From IMG/VR virus record IMGVR_UViG_3300042868_003477, positions 1 through 64,000 of that record: a DNA stretch of 64,000 nucleotides; one strand, 5' to 3'. The notes below the pieces were generated by a model. The model had not been told where the DNA came from. It did not search any database and worked only from the letters and a program-made list of their open reading frames with translations. Numbering within the stretch: position 1 is the stretch's first letter; every line of letters starts with the position of its first letter. Below are positions 42,701-51,403 of the stretch, one piece after another. The stretch comes from a virus. A program made the translations under genes and the position numbers.

Positions 42701-45561
42701 TGATGGTCAGCTAATAAATTAAAAGACTCATCTAAATTTTTATCAAATACAAAGTCATCACTAAGACCTGCAATAGTTTTTAAATAATCTCTGTAAGCTC
42801 CTTCATATTCAGAAAACTTTTCTATTTTGTTATCTTCTGTAAAGTCTCCAAAAAATTTATTTAATACTTCATCTACTTCTTCATCAGTTACAGGAACATC
42901 ACCTTTTTCTTTTTGCAATTCTTCTTTTACAAGACCTGCTTTTTCATATCTATTAAAAAAGTTTCTGTACTTAGCTGTAGACTCTGCCAATTTTTCTAAA
43001 GCTCCTAGTTTTCTTTTTTTCTTTTCAAGATCTTCTCTAGTTCTTTCATCAAGTTCTAAACCATCAATTACCTTTACTTGATCTTTTAATAAAGCTATTT
43101 CATTTTTTAACTTACCATAATCAAATAACACTTCTGCATCTGATTGAGTCATGTTTTTAAATGGTTTTTTTGTTATGAAATTTTGTAATACATCTGCTTT
43201 TCTCTGCATAGTATAGTCAAAAGTCTCTCCAAAATAAACAGCATTTTCTGTAGCTTTATTCCAAGCATGATGTAATGCTACAGCATCTTCATACTCAGGT
43301 GTATTTTTTGGAGGTAAATTTTCTTGAGTAATGGGATTAGGAAATTTTTCATTATAAAAATTATATCTTTTCTCAATACTTTTAGTTTTGTTTATTACAT
43401 CATCTATCTTAGTAAGATATTTTTCTCCTTCACCTTTTGGTATGTTTGGAATATTTTCTTCTAACTCAGCAGGTGTTAATTGTTTCAAGTCTTCTAACTT
43501 AACTCTAAACATATCTAAGCCACCTTTTTGAATTAAGGTATCCATTTGTTTTAGAAAAGCTTCATCTGTAGCATCTATTGCTTCTTTTTTACTGCCTGTT
43601 TCTTTAACTCCAGCTACTAAGTCTTGAACACCATAATTAAAAGGTCTAGCATTTAAGAATTCATTTATATCAATAGAATTTAGATTACTAACTAAATTCT
43701 CCATTATAGCCGTTTTTTGTTGTTTAAACTCTCTGTAACCTTCTTTGTTAAACAGTTTATTATAACCTGTTGATAAAAACTCTACACTGTTATTAATAGG
43801 AGAAGCTATAGCCCCCATTGCAAAACCAGAAGCAAATGTTTCAAAACCTCTACCAGTTAACTGATTTCTTGCTTCTTCTTTAAAAAAATCTAATTTAGAT
43901 TTATTAGCTAAGCTGTCTACAGCTTTAGAATATATATTTGATTTAAGAGCTGGACTATCAAATGTATCTGTATAATATTTTTCATTAGCTCCTGATACAA
44001 TTTCTTGCATACTTTCTTGAACACCTTCAGAGAAGTTTCCTTTAAAGTAGCCAACAGTATTTTTAGCAGATTTATATATAGGTTGTCTACCCCAATCTTT
44101 TACATAATTAATAAAATTATTTTTCTTAAAATTAAATTCTTTTTTACCTTGATCATATACTACAGAACCTAGTTTACCAAATTTACCACTAGATACTTGT
44201 TGAAGTTCTTTAGCTGTATTTCTCATAAAGCTAGGTATACCACCTTTAGGACCAACTATATTTGGAAATGTAATTGCATTACTTGCATATATTAAAGCTG
44301 TATTCCATTTAAGTGTACTTAATGATGCTTCTTTAGATTGTTTAAACATATCATATTGAACATCATTATCAGGAGCTTTACCGTTATCTCTATAGTATTT
44401 ATTATAAAGGTTATCATATACTTGATTTTCATTCATCCCGGCTTCTAGTCTAGCCTCAGATAGAGCCATGTTTATACTTCTTACATCTTTATAAAAACCT
44501 CCTGCTGTTTTATAAGCTTTAGCAAGGTTTGTTAAATTATATAATTGATCACCTTTTTTTACAGTTTCACCAAGACCTTTTACAGCATAAGCTGTATTTT
44601 GAAAAGGACTTAAAGAACCTGTACCAGTTCTTTTAGCTGCTTCCCAAAACTTTCTAGCATTAGACACACTTTCTACACTTTTTAAAGTTGTGTTTACAGC
44701 CTTATAACCATCTACAGCCATGTCAATTCCTTTAACGGCTCTAGCTGTATTTTTTAAGAAATTAGCTGATGTTAAAAAGAAACTTCCTCCTAATGTTTCA
44801 GGGGCAAGTAATACACCAAGTGCTTCTTCAGTAATAGCTTCTGCCATAATACCTGCAGAATAACCAAAGTTCATTACTAAATTATTTGTAAATCCAAAGA
44901 CTCCTCCTTTACTAGATTGACCAATAGCTGCTGCACTAGTATAAGCTTCAGCATCTTCAAGATCACTAGAAGTAAAGTCTCCTTGAAGCATTTTACCCAT
45001 ACTTTTCCAACCACTTCCAAAACCTCTACCAAATAAAGGTATGAAAGAATGTTTCATCATTCTAGAAAAGTCATCTACTTTACTAGTTCTAGAGTTAAAT
45101 AAAGCTTCATTATCTCTTAGTGGTGAGAAACCTATCTTATCAAAAGCTTCTTGTCCATATGCATTATATCTTTTATAAAAAGCATTACCATCAGGACCAG
45201 CATCATAAGAATATATTTTTGCATAACTATTAGTATCCTGATTACTTTGTACCTTAGCTTGGATATCACTACGCAAAGCATTCTTAATATCTTGAAAATT
45301 AGCATTTTTAGGTACTCCTGTTTTATTAGGAGGTTGCTGTACTAATGTTTTTCTTACATTTTGTTGAGGCTGACTTAAACTATCTAAGCCAGGTAATGTA
45401 GGAAAAAATCTATCTTGTGAAGGAAAGTTTATTTTAGGTGTAGAAATCTTATCTCCTTCAAAAGCTGCTAAACCTTTACTATCAATTGTAGGAGCATTAA
45501 TTCTACCATACTCTGGTCCTAAAGGATCTAAAGAATTAAAACCATCATTAGTACTTGCCAT
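39721..45561 (-). CDS. Large virion-type protein with embedded PD-(D/E)XK nuclease (about 1946 aa)
   Basis: I take the start at 45561 (MASTNDGFNSLDPLG); a longer frame begins at 45612. The N-terminal region is Pro/Gln-rich and then Gly/Ala-rich with helical segments (AGIMAEAITEEALGVLLAP), suited to membrane contact. A nuclease core is seen near residue 1600: IAGEIDLLVAD then ITIVDVKTGE then YQLQQTAYANLL, the PD-(D/E)XK pattern. Packaged beside the polymerase, it may cut host DNA or process phage DNA on entry; that role is inferred. Confidence 0.75.
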   Translation of the reverse strand: MASTNDGFNSLDPLGPEYGRINAPTIDSKGLAAFEGDKISTPKINFPSQDRFFPTLPGLDSLSQPQQNVRKTLVQQPPNKTGVPKNANFQDIKNALRSDIQAKVQSNQDTNSYAKIYSYDAGPDGNAFYKRYNAYGQEAFDKIGFSPLRDNEALFNSRTSKVDDFSRMMKHSFIPLFGRGFGSGWKSMGKMLQGDFTSSDLEDAEAYTSAAAIGQSSKGGVFGFTNNLVMNFGYSAGIMAEAITEEALGVLLAPETLGGSFFLTSANFLKNTARAVKGIDMAVDGYKAVNTTLKSVESVSNARKFWEAAKRTGTGSLSPFQNTAYAVKGLGETVKKGDQLYNLTNLAKAYKTAGGFYKDVRSINMALSEARLEAGMNENQVYDNLYNKYYRDNGKAPDNDVQYDMFKQSKEASLSTLKWNTALIYASNAITFPNIVGPKGGIPSFMRNTAKELQQVSSGKFGKLGSVVYDQGKKEFNFKKNNFINYVKDWGRQPIYKSAKNTVGYFKGNFSEGVQESMQEIVSGANEKYYTDTFDSPALKSNIYSKAVDSLANKSKLDFFKEEARNQLTGRGFETFASGFAMGAIASPINNSVEFLSTGYNKLFNKEGYREFKQQKTAIMENLVSNLNSIDINEFLNARPFNYGVQDLVAGVKETGSKKEAIDATDEAFLKQMDTLIQKGGLDMFRVKLEDLKQLTPAELEENIPNIPKGEGEKYLTKIDDVINKTKSIEKRYNFYNEKFPNPITQENLPPKNTPEYEDAVALHHAWNKATENAVYFGETFDYTMQRKADVLQNFITKKPFKNMTQSDAEVLFDYGKLKNEIALLKDQVKVIDGLELDERTREDLEKKKRKLGALEKLAESTAKYRNFFNRYEKAGLVKEELQKEKGDVPVTDEEVDEVLNKFFGDFTEDNKIEKFSEYEGAYRDYLKTIAGLSDDFVFDKNLDESFNLLADHQKLDSEAKQIMKYVNLLHDPGGFLDLVDRNRKWMKDLYARRGSIYEKIVKDEFGIVVDNALLNALANKGIYISLEDFEAWKKDGTPPSEFYDHESKMIIPEGTEQYEEYYMLFEQASEIKDEPTTNLPESLDAELKRLLDKLEEQKQEALDALPKKEVEKTIDTLESKDGLDIPFTKLPEIMVPDSFAEVEYGGEFPLIFYMDTDGTLRLDSKEGAEFDPTTAAIEFTKARVYTLREEPDPELVKPIEEKFERYREQIINDFNNRKAEAPTSKEPVIVSSDTAPEDMDPVLYNKLYELFDKKYLSKLTEEEDIELGFDAEKMRNVFIKFLQSDREAKQIIEDYNKSLKLEETTKELGEKEDFKFVYQGKQIDTSTKSLPQLRVFQRRLNTLIKDINAIKEPTAEDIANKNNYTIVVNDLEKLIATRAKKGMTPELQEAINKIQELKDKQGEIEQSPAGYMIDGEVYKRVTRVIQELKGDKYEYTNAKDVATAFYLTIGSTPLTGININEFIQELRSRSLSGFSEFTYNELQQELTDELYTTESKLTSEDLLNKIQQVVSEKTYEESRISGNYIDEQIKRLFEGDKPIEFNEKNITQEAFDDLFGEKGFLTALKKRVDNGEIYVVSQGIRVFDKELKIAGEIDLLVADTSGNITIVDVKTGEKSKWDNFKKKNNANSKMEDYQLQQTAYANLLNRMIGVNPNIALLPVQMTREKETGRITSAGKPTSPTLLSSDFLIALSKADVQDRINSIIPMPNAPLSSIVVEPASVVPTDAESSDDTASPTESPDIDNAYISPETEFDLTDFQKELDKVNDMDGLLALKDLLESKVIEGNIAFDNLEKMSELMMAKKQDIDNNAIKIVPTSLQKDSQFVAKTTIFTPTNEVFAKENDTVIIESINEVAKTVTVSNLGTSAKQEISFNNLNLLFNLKEVIMGATNPTETPTTSAEKSMVDKSIDLIEGLIQNKDGELDRIEKASMNKTTDTLDKELLDDLDC

Positions 45562-48500
45562 TTTGTAATTGTGTATTAAGGTTATTAATTTTTGGAGTAT
45601 AATCTGTAGCAAATTCTTTTCTGATTCTTTCTAAATTATTGCCATGATAAGTAGTATTGTTATAATCTGTTATCATTTCATATTTACCTTCTTCAGGATT
45701 CCATAAAGGATAATTCATAGAGACATTATAATCACCGGTTCCAATTTTATTTTTTTCAATTTGTAATTTATAATTTGGATTAGCTGGATCACTATAAGTA
45801 TAAGAACCATAATAATCTACATAAGATGCTAATGGTGAATTGAAAGAACTAGTATATAAATCATTAGATAATTCTTTAGAATCTGCAATATATGATATAC
45901 CATTTTTCATAATAAGGTTATATTGTTCTGTTGATATTATACCAGGTGTGGTAAGATCACCATCTTTATTTTTATTATAAACATAACCTTTTAACCATTC
46001 AGAATCAGGATAAATTATCATAGCAGCTTTATTTACACTACCACCAGCTATAGGTGCTACCCCAATTTTAAAGTTACCCATCTTAGTTTTAGGTTTCATC
46101 ATCTCAGCTCTAATAGCATTTAATATAGAAATACCAGCATCATTTCTAAAACCTTCTTCAGCTCTTTTATCAAAAGCTGTTTTACTAATACCATCAAATG
46201 TAACACGGTTTTTATTTGTGCTACCCCAATCTATTTTTTCAATATCTCTAACTAATTGACCAAACTGAATATTTCCTTTTGTATGTACTGCTTTAGGATT
46301 AACAAATGTACCTGTGACACCTGATGTAAATAATCCAGTACCAGTCATTTCACCTAGTTGATCTAAACCTGGTAAAGGATTAGATGTTTTTGATACTTTA
46401 TTTGAAGAATAAACTTTACCAGCTTCTCTAACCATTTCATCATAATCTCTTGCAACAGAATTTATTTCAACTAAATTAGTACCACCAATTGCTTTTTGAA
46501 TGTCTCTCTTTTTTTCTAATAATTCTTGTACTCTTGGGTCTGACTTAGCTCTTTTTGTAGCAGCAGCATATTCTACTAAATTTTTTGAAGTACCAGTCAT
46601 ATACTCATCATAGATATTACTTAATTTGCTACTAACATCTTTTAATTGAATAAGCTTAATATTTCTATCAGATGATTTGCTTTTATTTGCGCCTTTTGTT
46701 AAAGAGTTTACATATTCTTCTTTAGTATTTAAATTACCATCAGTATCATATAAGTGTCTAGCTTTTTCACCAAACTTTCTTACAACTTCATTTTCTACAA
46801 TTTTACCAGATTCTTTTAAAAAATCTTTATTTGCTTTTAAGTAATTAGTATAGTCTGAAAAGTTTATTGCAGATTGTTTATAATTATCATATTCTTGACC
46901 TTGAAAACCACTTAGTTGACCATTTTGACTAATCCAAGTACTCATTTTATTTCTAATCTGTGCTAAGTCTTTAGTACCAATTTCAGATGTAATAAAACCA
47001 TAACTATTAGAACCATTTAATTTTTCAGAGAATTTATCTAAACTAATATTTTTAAATCTACTATAACCTAAAATCTCAGTAGCCTGAGCTTTAGTCATAG
47101 TACCTTGTTTCATAAATTTTTGAATCAAAGCAACTGTGTTTGATAAATAAGGAGTTGCATATTGATCAGTTCTCATTCTTGCAATTTTGGAACTAACTTC
47201 TTTTAGATTTAATCTATCTGTTGATGTACCTTTATCATTAGGTATTACAAAAGTATCATTCAAACCTTCAATAGGAATTACTTGTCCATTTTCATCAATA
47301 CGGTGAGTACCTGCTTCAAGTCTAGCTTTGTTAATCATATTTTTTTCATCACCTGCATTTCTAATTCTTGCAGCTCTTTCTAAACCAGCATTTCTTGCAG
47401 ATATTTGTTGCATACTATACTTATGTTTATCAGCAAGTACAGCATAAGGATTTGCATCAATGTCTTGTTTAGCATCTTTGTAAGCAAATATATTGGCAGC
47501 TTCATCTAAATCTTTCTGCATTAGCATACTAGCCATACCATTATCTACTTTATATCTTAAAGATTTAATATCTCCATAAGGATTTTGAAAACCAGTTGAA
47601 GTAGTAACAGTTTTTGATTGATCACCATTGATCATTTCATTATCTTGCTCTGCTCTACTTAGTACTTTATCATTAATACCTTTATTAGTAGTATAAGCTT
47701 TTAGTAAATCATCTATTTCTTTAGTGCCTTTACCTTCTTCTTTTTGTTTTTCTAAGTCTTTTATTTTTTTATCATAAGCTGTAGAAACATCTTTTAACTG
47801 ATTATATCTTTGTACAGCTCTATCTTTTAATACAGTAAAACTATCTTCTAGATACTTCATTTCAGCTTTTTCTTTGTCACCGCCAAACTGAGCTGCATTA
47901 CTATAAGCATAATCTTTTCTATTTACAAAAGACTGAGTTTTATATACAGCTTGTATACCTGGATCAGAACCTAATTGAGATTCAAATAGTTTTTGTAAAG
48001 GTTCAATTAATTGTTCACCATTTTTAGTCTTAACAATCCATTTACCTTCTTGTGCACCACCTTCATGACTAAAGTCTACTGTTTCAATTGATAAGCCTGC
48101 ATCTTTAGCTAATTTTTGTGCTTCTTTTATAGTATTAACATAAGGAGTATATTGAACATTACCAAAAGACATAGCATCTGAAGAAGAAGCAGTTTTAAAT
48201 TCATCCTTCATGTAATCCATTTCTCTTAAACCAACATCCCAATACTTAGCTCTTTGCTTATCATCATAAGCTCCTTTATAGGATTGAGCCATCCCATATT
48301 GATTGTTAAAGTTTTTAGTCCAAGCCATATCTTTCATTAATCCTTTATCTTCATAAAAAGGTTTAAAGATTTGTGTAGCTTGAGTAACATTTTGCTCTAA
48401 TGATAAATCTAATTGAGATACTCTTTTAAGTTGAAACTCAACATTATTTAAATAATCATCTTTCTTTTTAATATTATCATCTCTAGTAAGATCAGCATTA

Positions 48501-48652
48501 AAGTACTGACCATACATTTTATTTAAAGCCTTCCAGTTAGTATCATATTGCGTTTGTTTAGTCTGCAATACATTACCATAAAAATTTAAATCTGGTTGAA
48601 AAGGTTGCAACTGAGGTATAAAGTCTGTCACATTTTGTAAATACGTGGCCAT
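45548..48652 (-). CDS. Large virion/ejection protein (1034 aa)
   Basis: It begins MATYLQNVTDFIPQLQPFQP, with a Phe/Pro-rich N-terminus and helical coiled regions (KDRAVQRYNQLKDV, KIKDLEKQKEEG). No enzyme motif is visible. Position in front of the nuclease/polymerase giants suggests a packaged scaffold or ejection protein. Its 3' end overlaps the next gene's start by 14 bases. Confidence 0.65.
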   Translation of the reverse strand: MATYLQNVTDFIPQLQPFQPDLNFYGNVLQTKQTQYDTNWKALNKMYGQYFNADLTRDDNIKKKDDYLNNVEFQLKRVSQLDLSLEQNVTQATQIFKPFYEDKGLMKDMAWTKNFNNQYGMAQSYKGAYDDKQRAKYWDVGLREMDYMKDEFKTASSSDAMSFGNVQYTPYVNTIKEAQKLAKDAGLSIETVDFSHEGGAQEGKWIVKTKNGEQLIEPLQKLFESQLGSDPGIQAVYKTQSFVNRKDYAYSNAAQFGGDKEKAEMKYLEDSFTVLKDRAVQRYNQLKDVSTAYDKKIKDLEKQKEEGKGTKEIDDLLKAYTTNKGINDKVLSRAEQDNEMINGDQSKTVTTSTGFQNPYGDIKSLRYKVDNGMASMLMQKDLDEAANIFAYKDAKQDIDANPYAVLADKHKYSMQQISARNAGLERAARIRNAGDEKNMINKARLEAGTHRIDENGQVIPIEGLNDTFVIPNDKGTSTDRLNLKEVSSKIARMRTDQYATPYLSNTVALIQKFMKQGTMTKAQATEILGYSRFKNISLDKFSEKLNGSNSYGFITSEIGTKDLAQIRNKMSTWISQNGQLSGFQGQEYDNYKQSAINFSDYTNYLKANKDFLKESGKIVENEVVRKFGEKARHLYDTDGNLNTKEEYVNSLTKGANKSKSSDRNIKLIQLKDVSSKLSNIYDEYMTGTSKNLVEYAAATKRAKSDPRVQELLEKKRDIQKAIGGTNLVEINSVARDYDEMVREAGKVYSSNKVSKTSNPLPGLDQLGEMTGTGLFTSGVTGTFVNPKAVHTKGNIQFGQLVRDIEKIDWGSTNKNRVTFDGISKTAFDKRAEEGFRNDAGISILNAIRAEMMKPKTKMGNFKIGVAPIAGGSVNKAAMIIYPDSEWLKGYVYNKNKDGDLTTPGIISTEQYNLIMKNGISYIADSKELSNDLYTSSFNSPLASYVDYYGSYTYSDPANPNYKLQIEKNKIGTGDYNVSMNYPLWNPEEGKYEMITDYNNTTYHGNNLERIRKEFATDYTPKINNLNTQLQNGKY

Positions 48653-48654
48653 GA

Positions 48655-49149
48655 TTATTTAAAATTTAAATTTGCATATATTCCTACATATAATGCTGCA
48701 GCTGCATCATATGCTTTTGCTGCCTCAATTTCTGTAATATATCTTTTAGTTAATACTCTTTTACCATTTACCATTAGTTGAGCATTCCATTTATTTCTTG
48801 CTTTATCATAAGTAACCCCTAAGTATTTAGATGAACTGTTTTTGTGAGAAGAAGTATTTCTATTATTTTCTGCTTTAGTACAAATTCTTAAATTACTTTT
48901 TTGATTGTTTAAAGAATTACCATCTATATGATCTACAACTAAATTAGAATCATTACATCTCATAATTACTCTATGTAAAAAAACTTCATATTTTACTCCT
49001 GATTTTAATATACTTTTCTTTTTAGATCTTTTTACATAAAATTTATTTTTAATAAATACAGCATTCCAATTCCATTGGCTTAACCAATAATAATCTTCAT
49101 CATCTACTGTTGTATAAATGTTATTACCTAAATATAAATCCTTTGCCAT
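48655..49149 (-). CDS. Free-standing HNH endonuclease with AP2 DNA-binding domain (164 aa)
   Basis: The HNH core is FLHRVIMRC...VVDHIDGNSLNNQKSNLRIC, and the C-terminal AP2 domain is SSKYLGVTYDKARNKWNAQL...KRYITEIEAAKAYDAAA. This is a homing endonuclease of the HNH-AP2 type, here in the late virion block with its stop only 2 bases before the next gene, without intron signs. It can be a mobile gene that inserted between structural genes. Confidence 0.85.
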   Translation of the reverse strand: MAKDLYLGNNIYTTVDDEDYYWLSQWNWNAVFIKNKFYVKRSKKKSILKSGVKYEVFLHRVIMRCNDSNLVVDHIDGNSLNNQKSNLRICTKAENNRNTSSHKNSSSKYLGVTYDKARNKWNAQLMVNGKRVLTKRYITEIEAAKAYDAAAALYVGIYANLNFK

Positions 49150-49187
49150 GTATTATTTCTTATTGTTGTAAAACTATTAAAATTTTA

Positions 49188-49204
49188 TAAGTTTATTAAA
49201 CTTA
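49188..49204 (-). other. 17-nt palindromic hairpin in a late intergenic gap
   Basis: TAAGTTT-ATT-AAACTTA, a perfect 7-bp stem with a 3-nt loop, lies between the 727-aa gene (3' end at 49211) and the HNH-AP2 gene. A near-mirror hairpin (TAAACTT-GAT-AAGTTTA) lies at 56004-56020. No U-run follows, so it may be a processing or 3'-end element rather than a terminator. Confidence 0.45.
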
Positions 49205-49210
49205 AAATGT

Positions 49211-51394
49211 TTAGAGTAAGTATGGAAAAATATTATCAGTATATACAAAGCCTCCATTTGCAAAGATTGCTCCTCCTAATTTTTTACCAAATTTAATATC
49301 TAAAAGTTTTTGCTGGATTTTTGGATCATAACCAGAGATGCTATCTACATATTCTTCTGCTGTCATTTCATCTTCACCTGGTGTAACTGTTTTATCAGTT
49401 GGTGTATATGCTACCATACCACCTGTACTAGGATCAACTTGATAATTAGGATACATTTGATTCATAGCATCAGTCTTAGCTCTGTTAGTTAAAGCAGTAT
49501 TATATGCTTGACGCATATTAGCTCTACCAGCTGTTTTAGCATTTTGAAACTGTTGATTAGCAATTGTATTTTTATCATAAACTCTATTAGCCATTTGTTG
49601 GTTCAGCATCTGTTCTTGATTTCTTATACCAACTTGTTGTCCTTCAAACTGATTAGCAATGTTAACATTTTGATTGTTAATATTAGATAATGTATTAGCA
49701 GCACTTTCAGCACCTTGTCCTTGTATAGCAGATAATCTAGCATTTAAAGCTTGTGGTCCAGCAAATTGTGCAGCTGCATCAGAAGCAATGCTTGCTTGTT
49801 CTGATTGTGCAGCAAGTTCTCTTGTAGGATCTAAGAATGTAGGTCTTGGTTCTTCAAGATCAACTCTTGCTTCCCAAGGCATTTCTTTTTGAACACCCAT
49901 AAGTTCTCCAAAAGCACCCATAGTATTTACAGTATCTTGTAACCACCACTTAGGATTTTGTCTAGGAGGTGCACCAGCAACTTGTTCATTAACTATTTCA
50001 TCTTCACCACACATACAATCTTCATCAGTCTCAATTTCAAATACAGATACTTCACCTGTTTCAGGATCTGTACATTCACATTTCTTTTTACCTGGAATTG
50101 TTTCTTCTACTGGTTTTTCTTTTAATTCAAATGCTTCAAGTGTATCATCTCCTGATTTAGCAATATTTTCACAACCTGTAAATTTACTTATAGCTGAAGC
50201 ATGTATATGACCTGCTGTTGCTACTTCTGCAGCTGTATAACCTTTAAGATCTCCGTTTTTCATTCTGTTACAAATACCTTTTTCTACAGCAGCAGCATTT
50301 GAGGGATCATAAGGATGTGTTCTGTGAGCTTTTTTTAATGCGGCTTTTTGAGCAGCTTCAGCTGCACTACCTCTTAATCCAATCTTCTTACCATCTCTTT
50401 CAACTACAATTACATCATCATCAAACTTGTCTACTTGCTTAGCTTTATGTTTAGTAGGATCATATTCTTTTTCAAGCTGTTCTTTAGATTTCTTTTTTCT
50501 TGGTGTTTCACCTGCTTTGGCATATGTTGGAATACCACCATACTTCATTTCATTTGGATCATTATAGAAAGGCATATCATAACCACCCATTTCCATACCA
50601 TACATAGCCATTGGAGAAGCACCCATTTCTTCAGGCATCTCTTCAGACATTTCTTGTGGTTGTGCAACTGGTTCACCGTTAGGCATGTTCATTGGCATTT
50701 CTTCAGAAGGACCTTCTGCTTCTTCACCTTGTGACATTTGTTCTTCAGGATTGCTTTGTTCTGGTGCTTCTTCTTTTGGTATAAGATCTTCTTCTGCTAT
50801 ACCCATAGCTTCCATATAAGGTTTAGCTATAACTGGAATACCTTGAGGAAATCCTTTTTTACTTTCTTGAGCTAAAGCTAAGGCTCCTAATTTAATAGTG
50901 TAATTCTTAATCATCATCTCAGCAGTTTTTCTTGCTAACTTATCTGAGTTAGGATCTTGAAGAAGTGCTCTATATTTATTTAAGTCATACTTTTTAGAAA
51001 GCTCTGCTGGTGTATAAGATTTATTATTCTTTACACCAAACATTTTAAGTATAGAAGGGTCTTTAATAATCATAGATTTAGTATCACTGAATATGAAACT
51101 ATCATCTGGAAGATTAAGTGGAACTCCACCATTGGTATGTCTAGGTCCTTTTATATCATAGAAAGAAGGCATGCTACTACCATCAATATTACCTATTACA
51201 GTTTCACCACCTTCAGCCTCCAAGTTAGCTTCTTCTCTAGGAACAGCTTTTAAAGTTTTAGAAACTTTCATATTAGGCTCACCTATATATGCATTGTAGT
51301 CAGCACCACCCATTGATGGAACATCATTTACTAAACCACCTCTAACTTGGTAACCTGTTCTAGCTTGTGGCAATTTTTTAATTCTTACTTTCAT
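49211..51394 (-). CDS. Virion-type protein with GG motifs (727 aa)
   Basis: The N-terminus (MKVRIKKLPQARTGYQVRGG) is basic. EAEGGETVIGNIDG and GPRHTNGGVPLNLPDDSFI are typical of crAss-like structural proteins as I recall. A Glu/Met/Pro-rich middle, a CEC...CMC cysteine pair and a long Gln/Asn-rich C-terminal helix follow. GG dipeptides after [KY]x recur (KYGG, KLGG, ANGG). Likely a tail or internal-virion component. Confidence 0.6.
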   Translation of the reverse strand: MKVRIKKLPQARTGYQVRGGLVNDVPSMGGADYNAYIGEPNMKVSKTLKAVPREEANLEAEGGETVIGNIDGSSMPSFYDIKGPRHTNGGVPLNLPDDSFIFSDTKSMIIKDPSILKMFGVKNNKSYTPAELSKKYDLNKYRALLQDPNSDKLARKTAEMMIKNYTIKLGALALAQESKKGFPQGIPVIAKPYMEAMGIAEEDLIPKEEAPEQSNPEEQMSQGEEAEGPSEEMPMNMPNGEPVAQPQEMSEEMPEEMGASPMAMYGMEMGGYDMPFYNDPNEMKYGGIPTYAKAGETPRKKKSKEQLEKEYDPTKHKAKQVDKFDDDVIVVERDGKKIGLRGSAAEAAQKAALKKAHRTHPYDPSNAAAVEKGICNRMKNGDLKGYTAAEVATAGHIHASAISKFTGCENIAKSGDDTLEAFELKEKPVEETIPGKKKCECTDPETGEVSVFEIETDEDCMCGEDEIVNEQVAGAPPRQNPKWWLQDTVNTMGAFGELMGVQKEMPWEARVDLEEPRPTFLDPTRELAAQSEQASIASDAAAQFAGPQALNARLSAIQGQGAESAANTLSNINNQNVNIANQFEGQQVGIRNQEQMLNQQMANRVYDKNTIANQQFQNAKTAGRANMRQAYNTALTNRAKTDAMNQMYPNYQVDPSTGGMVAYTPTDKTVTPGEDEMTAEEYVDSISGYDPKIQQKLLDIKFGKKLGGAIFANGGFVYTDNIFPYLL

Positions 51395-51403
51395 GGTTTC
51401 TTA

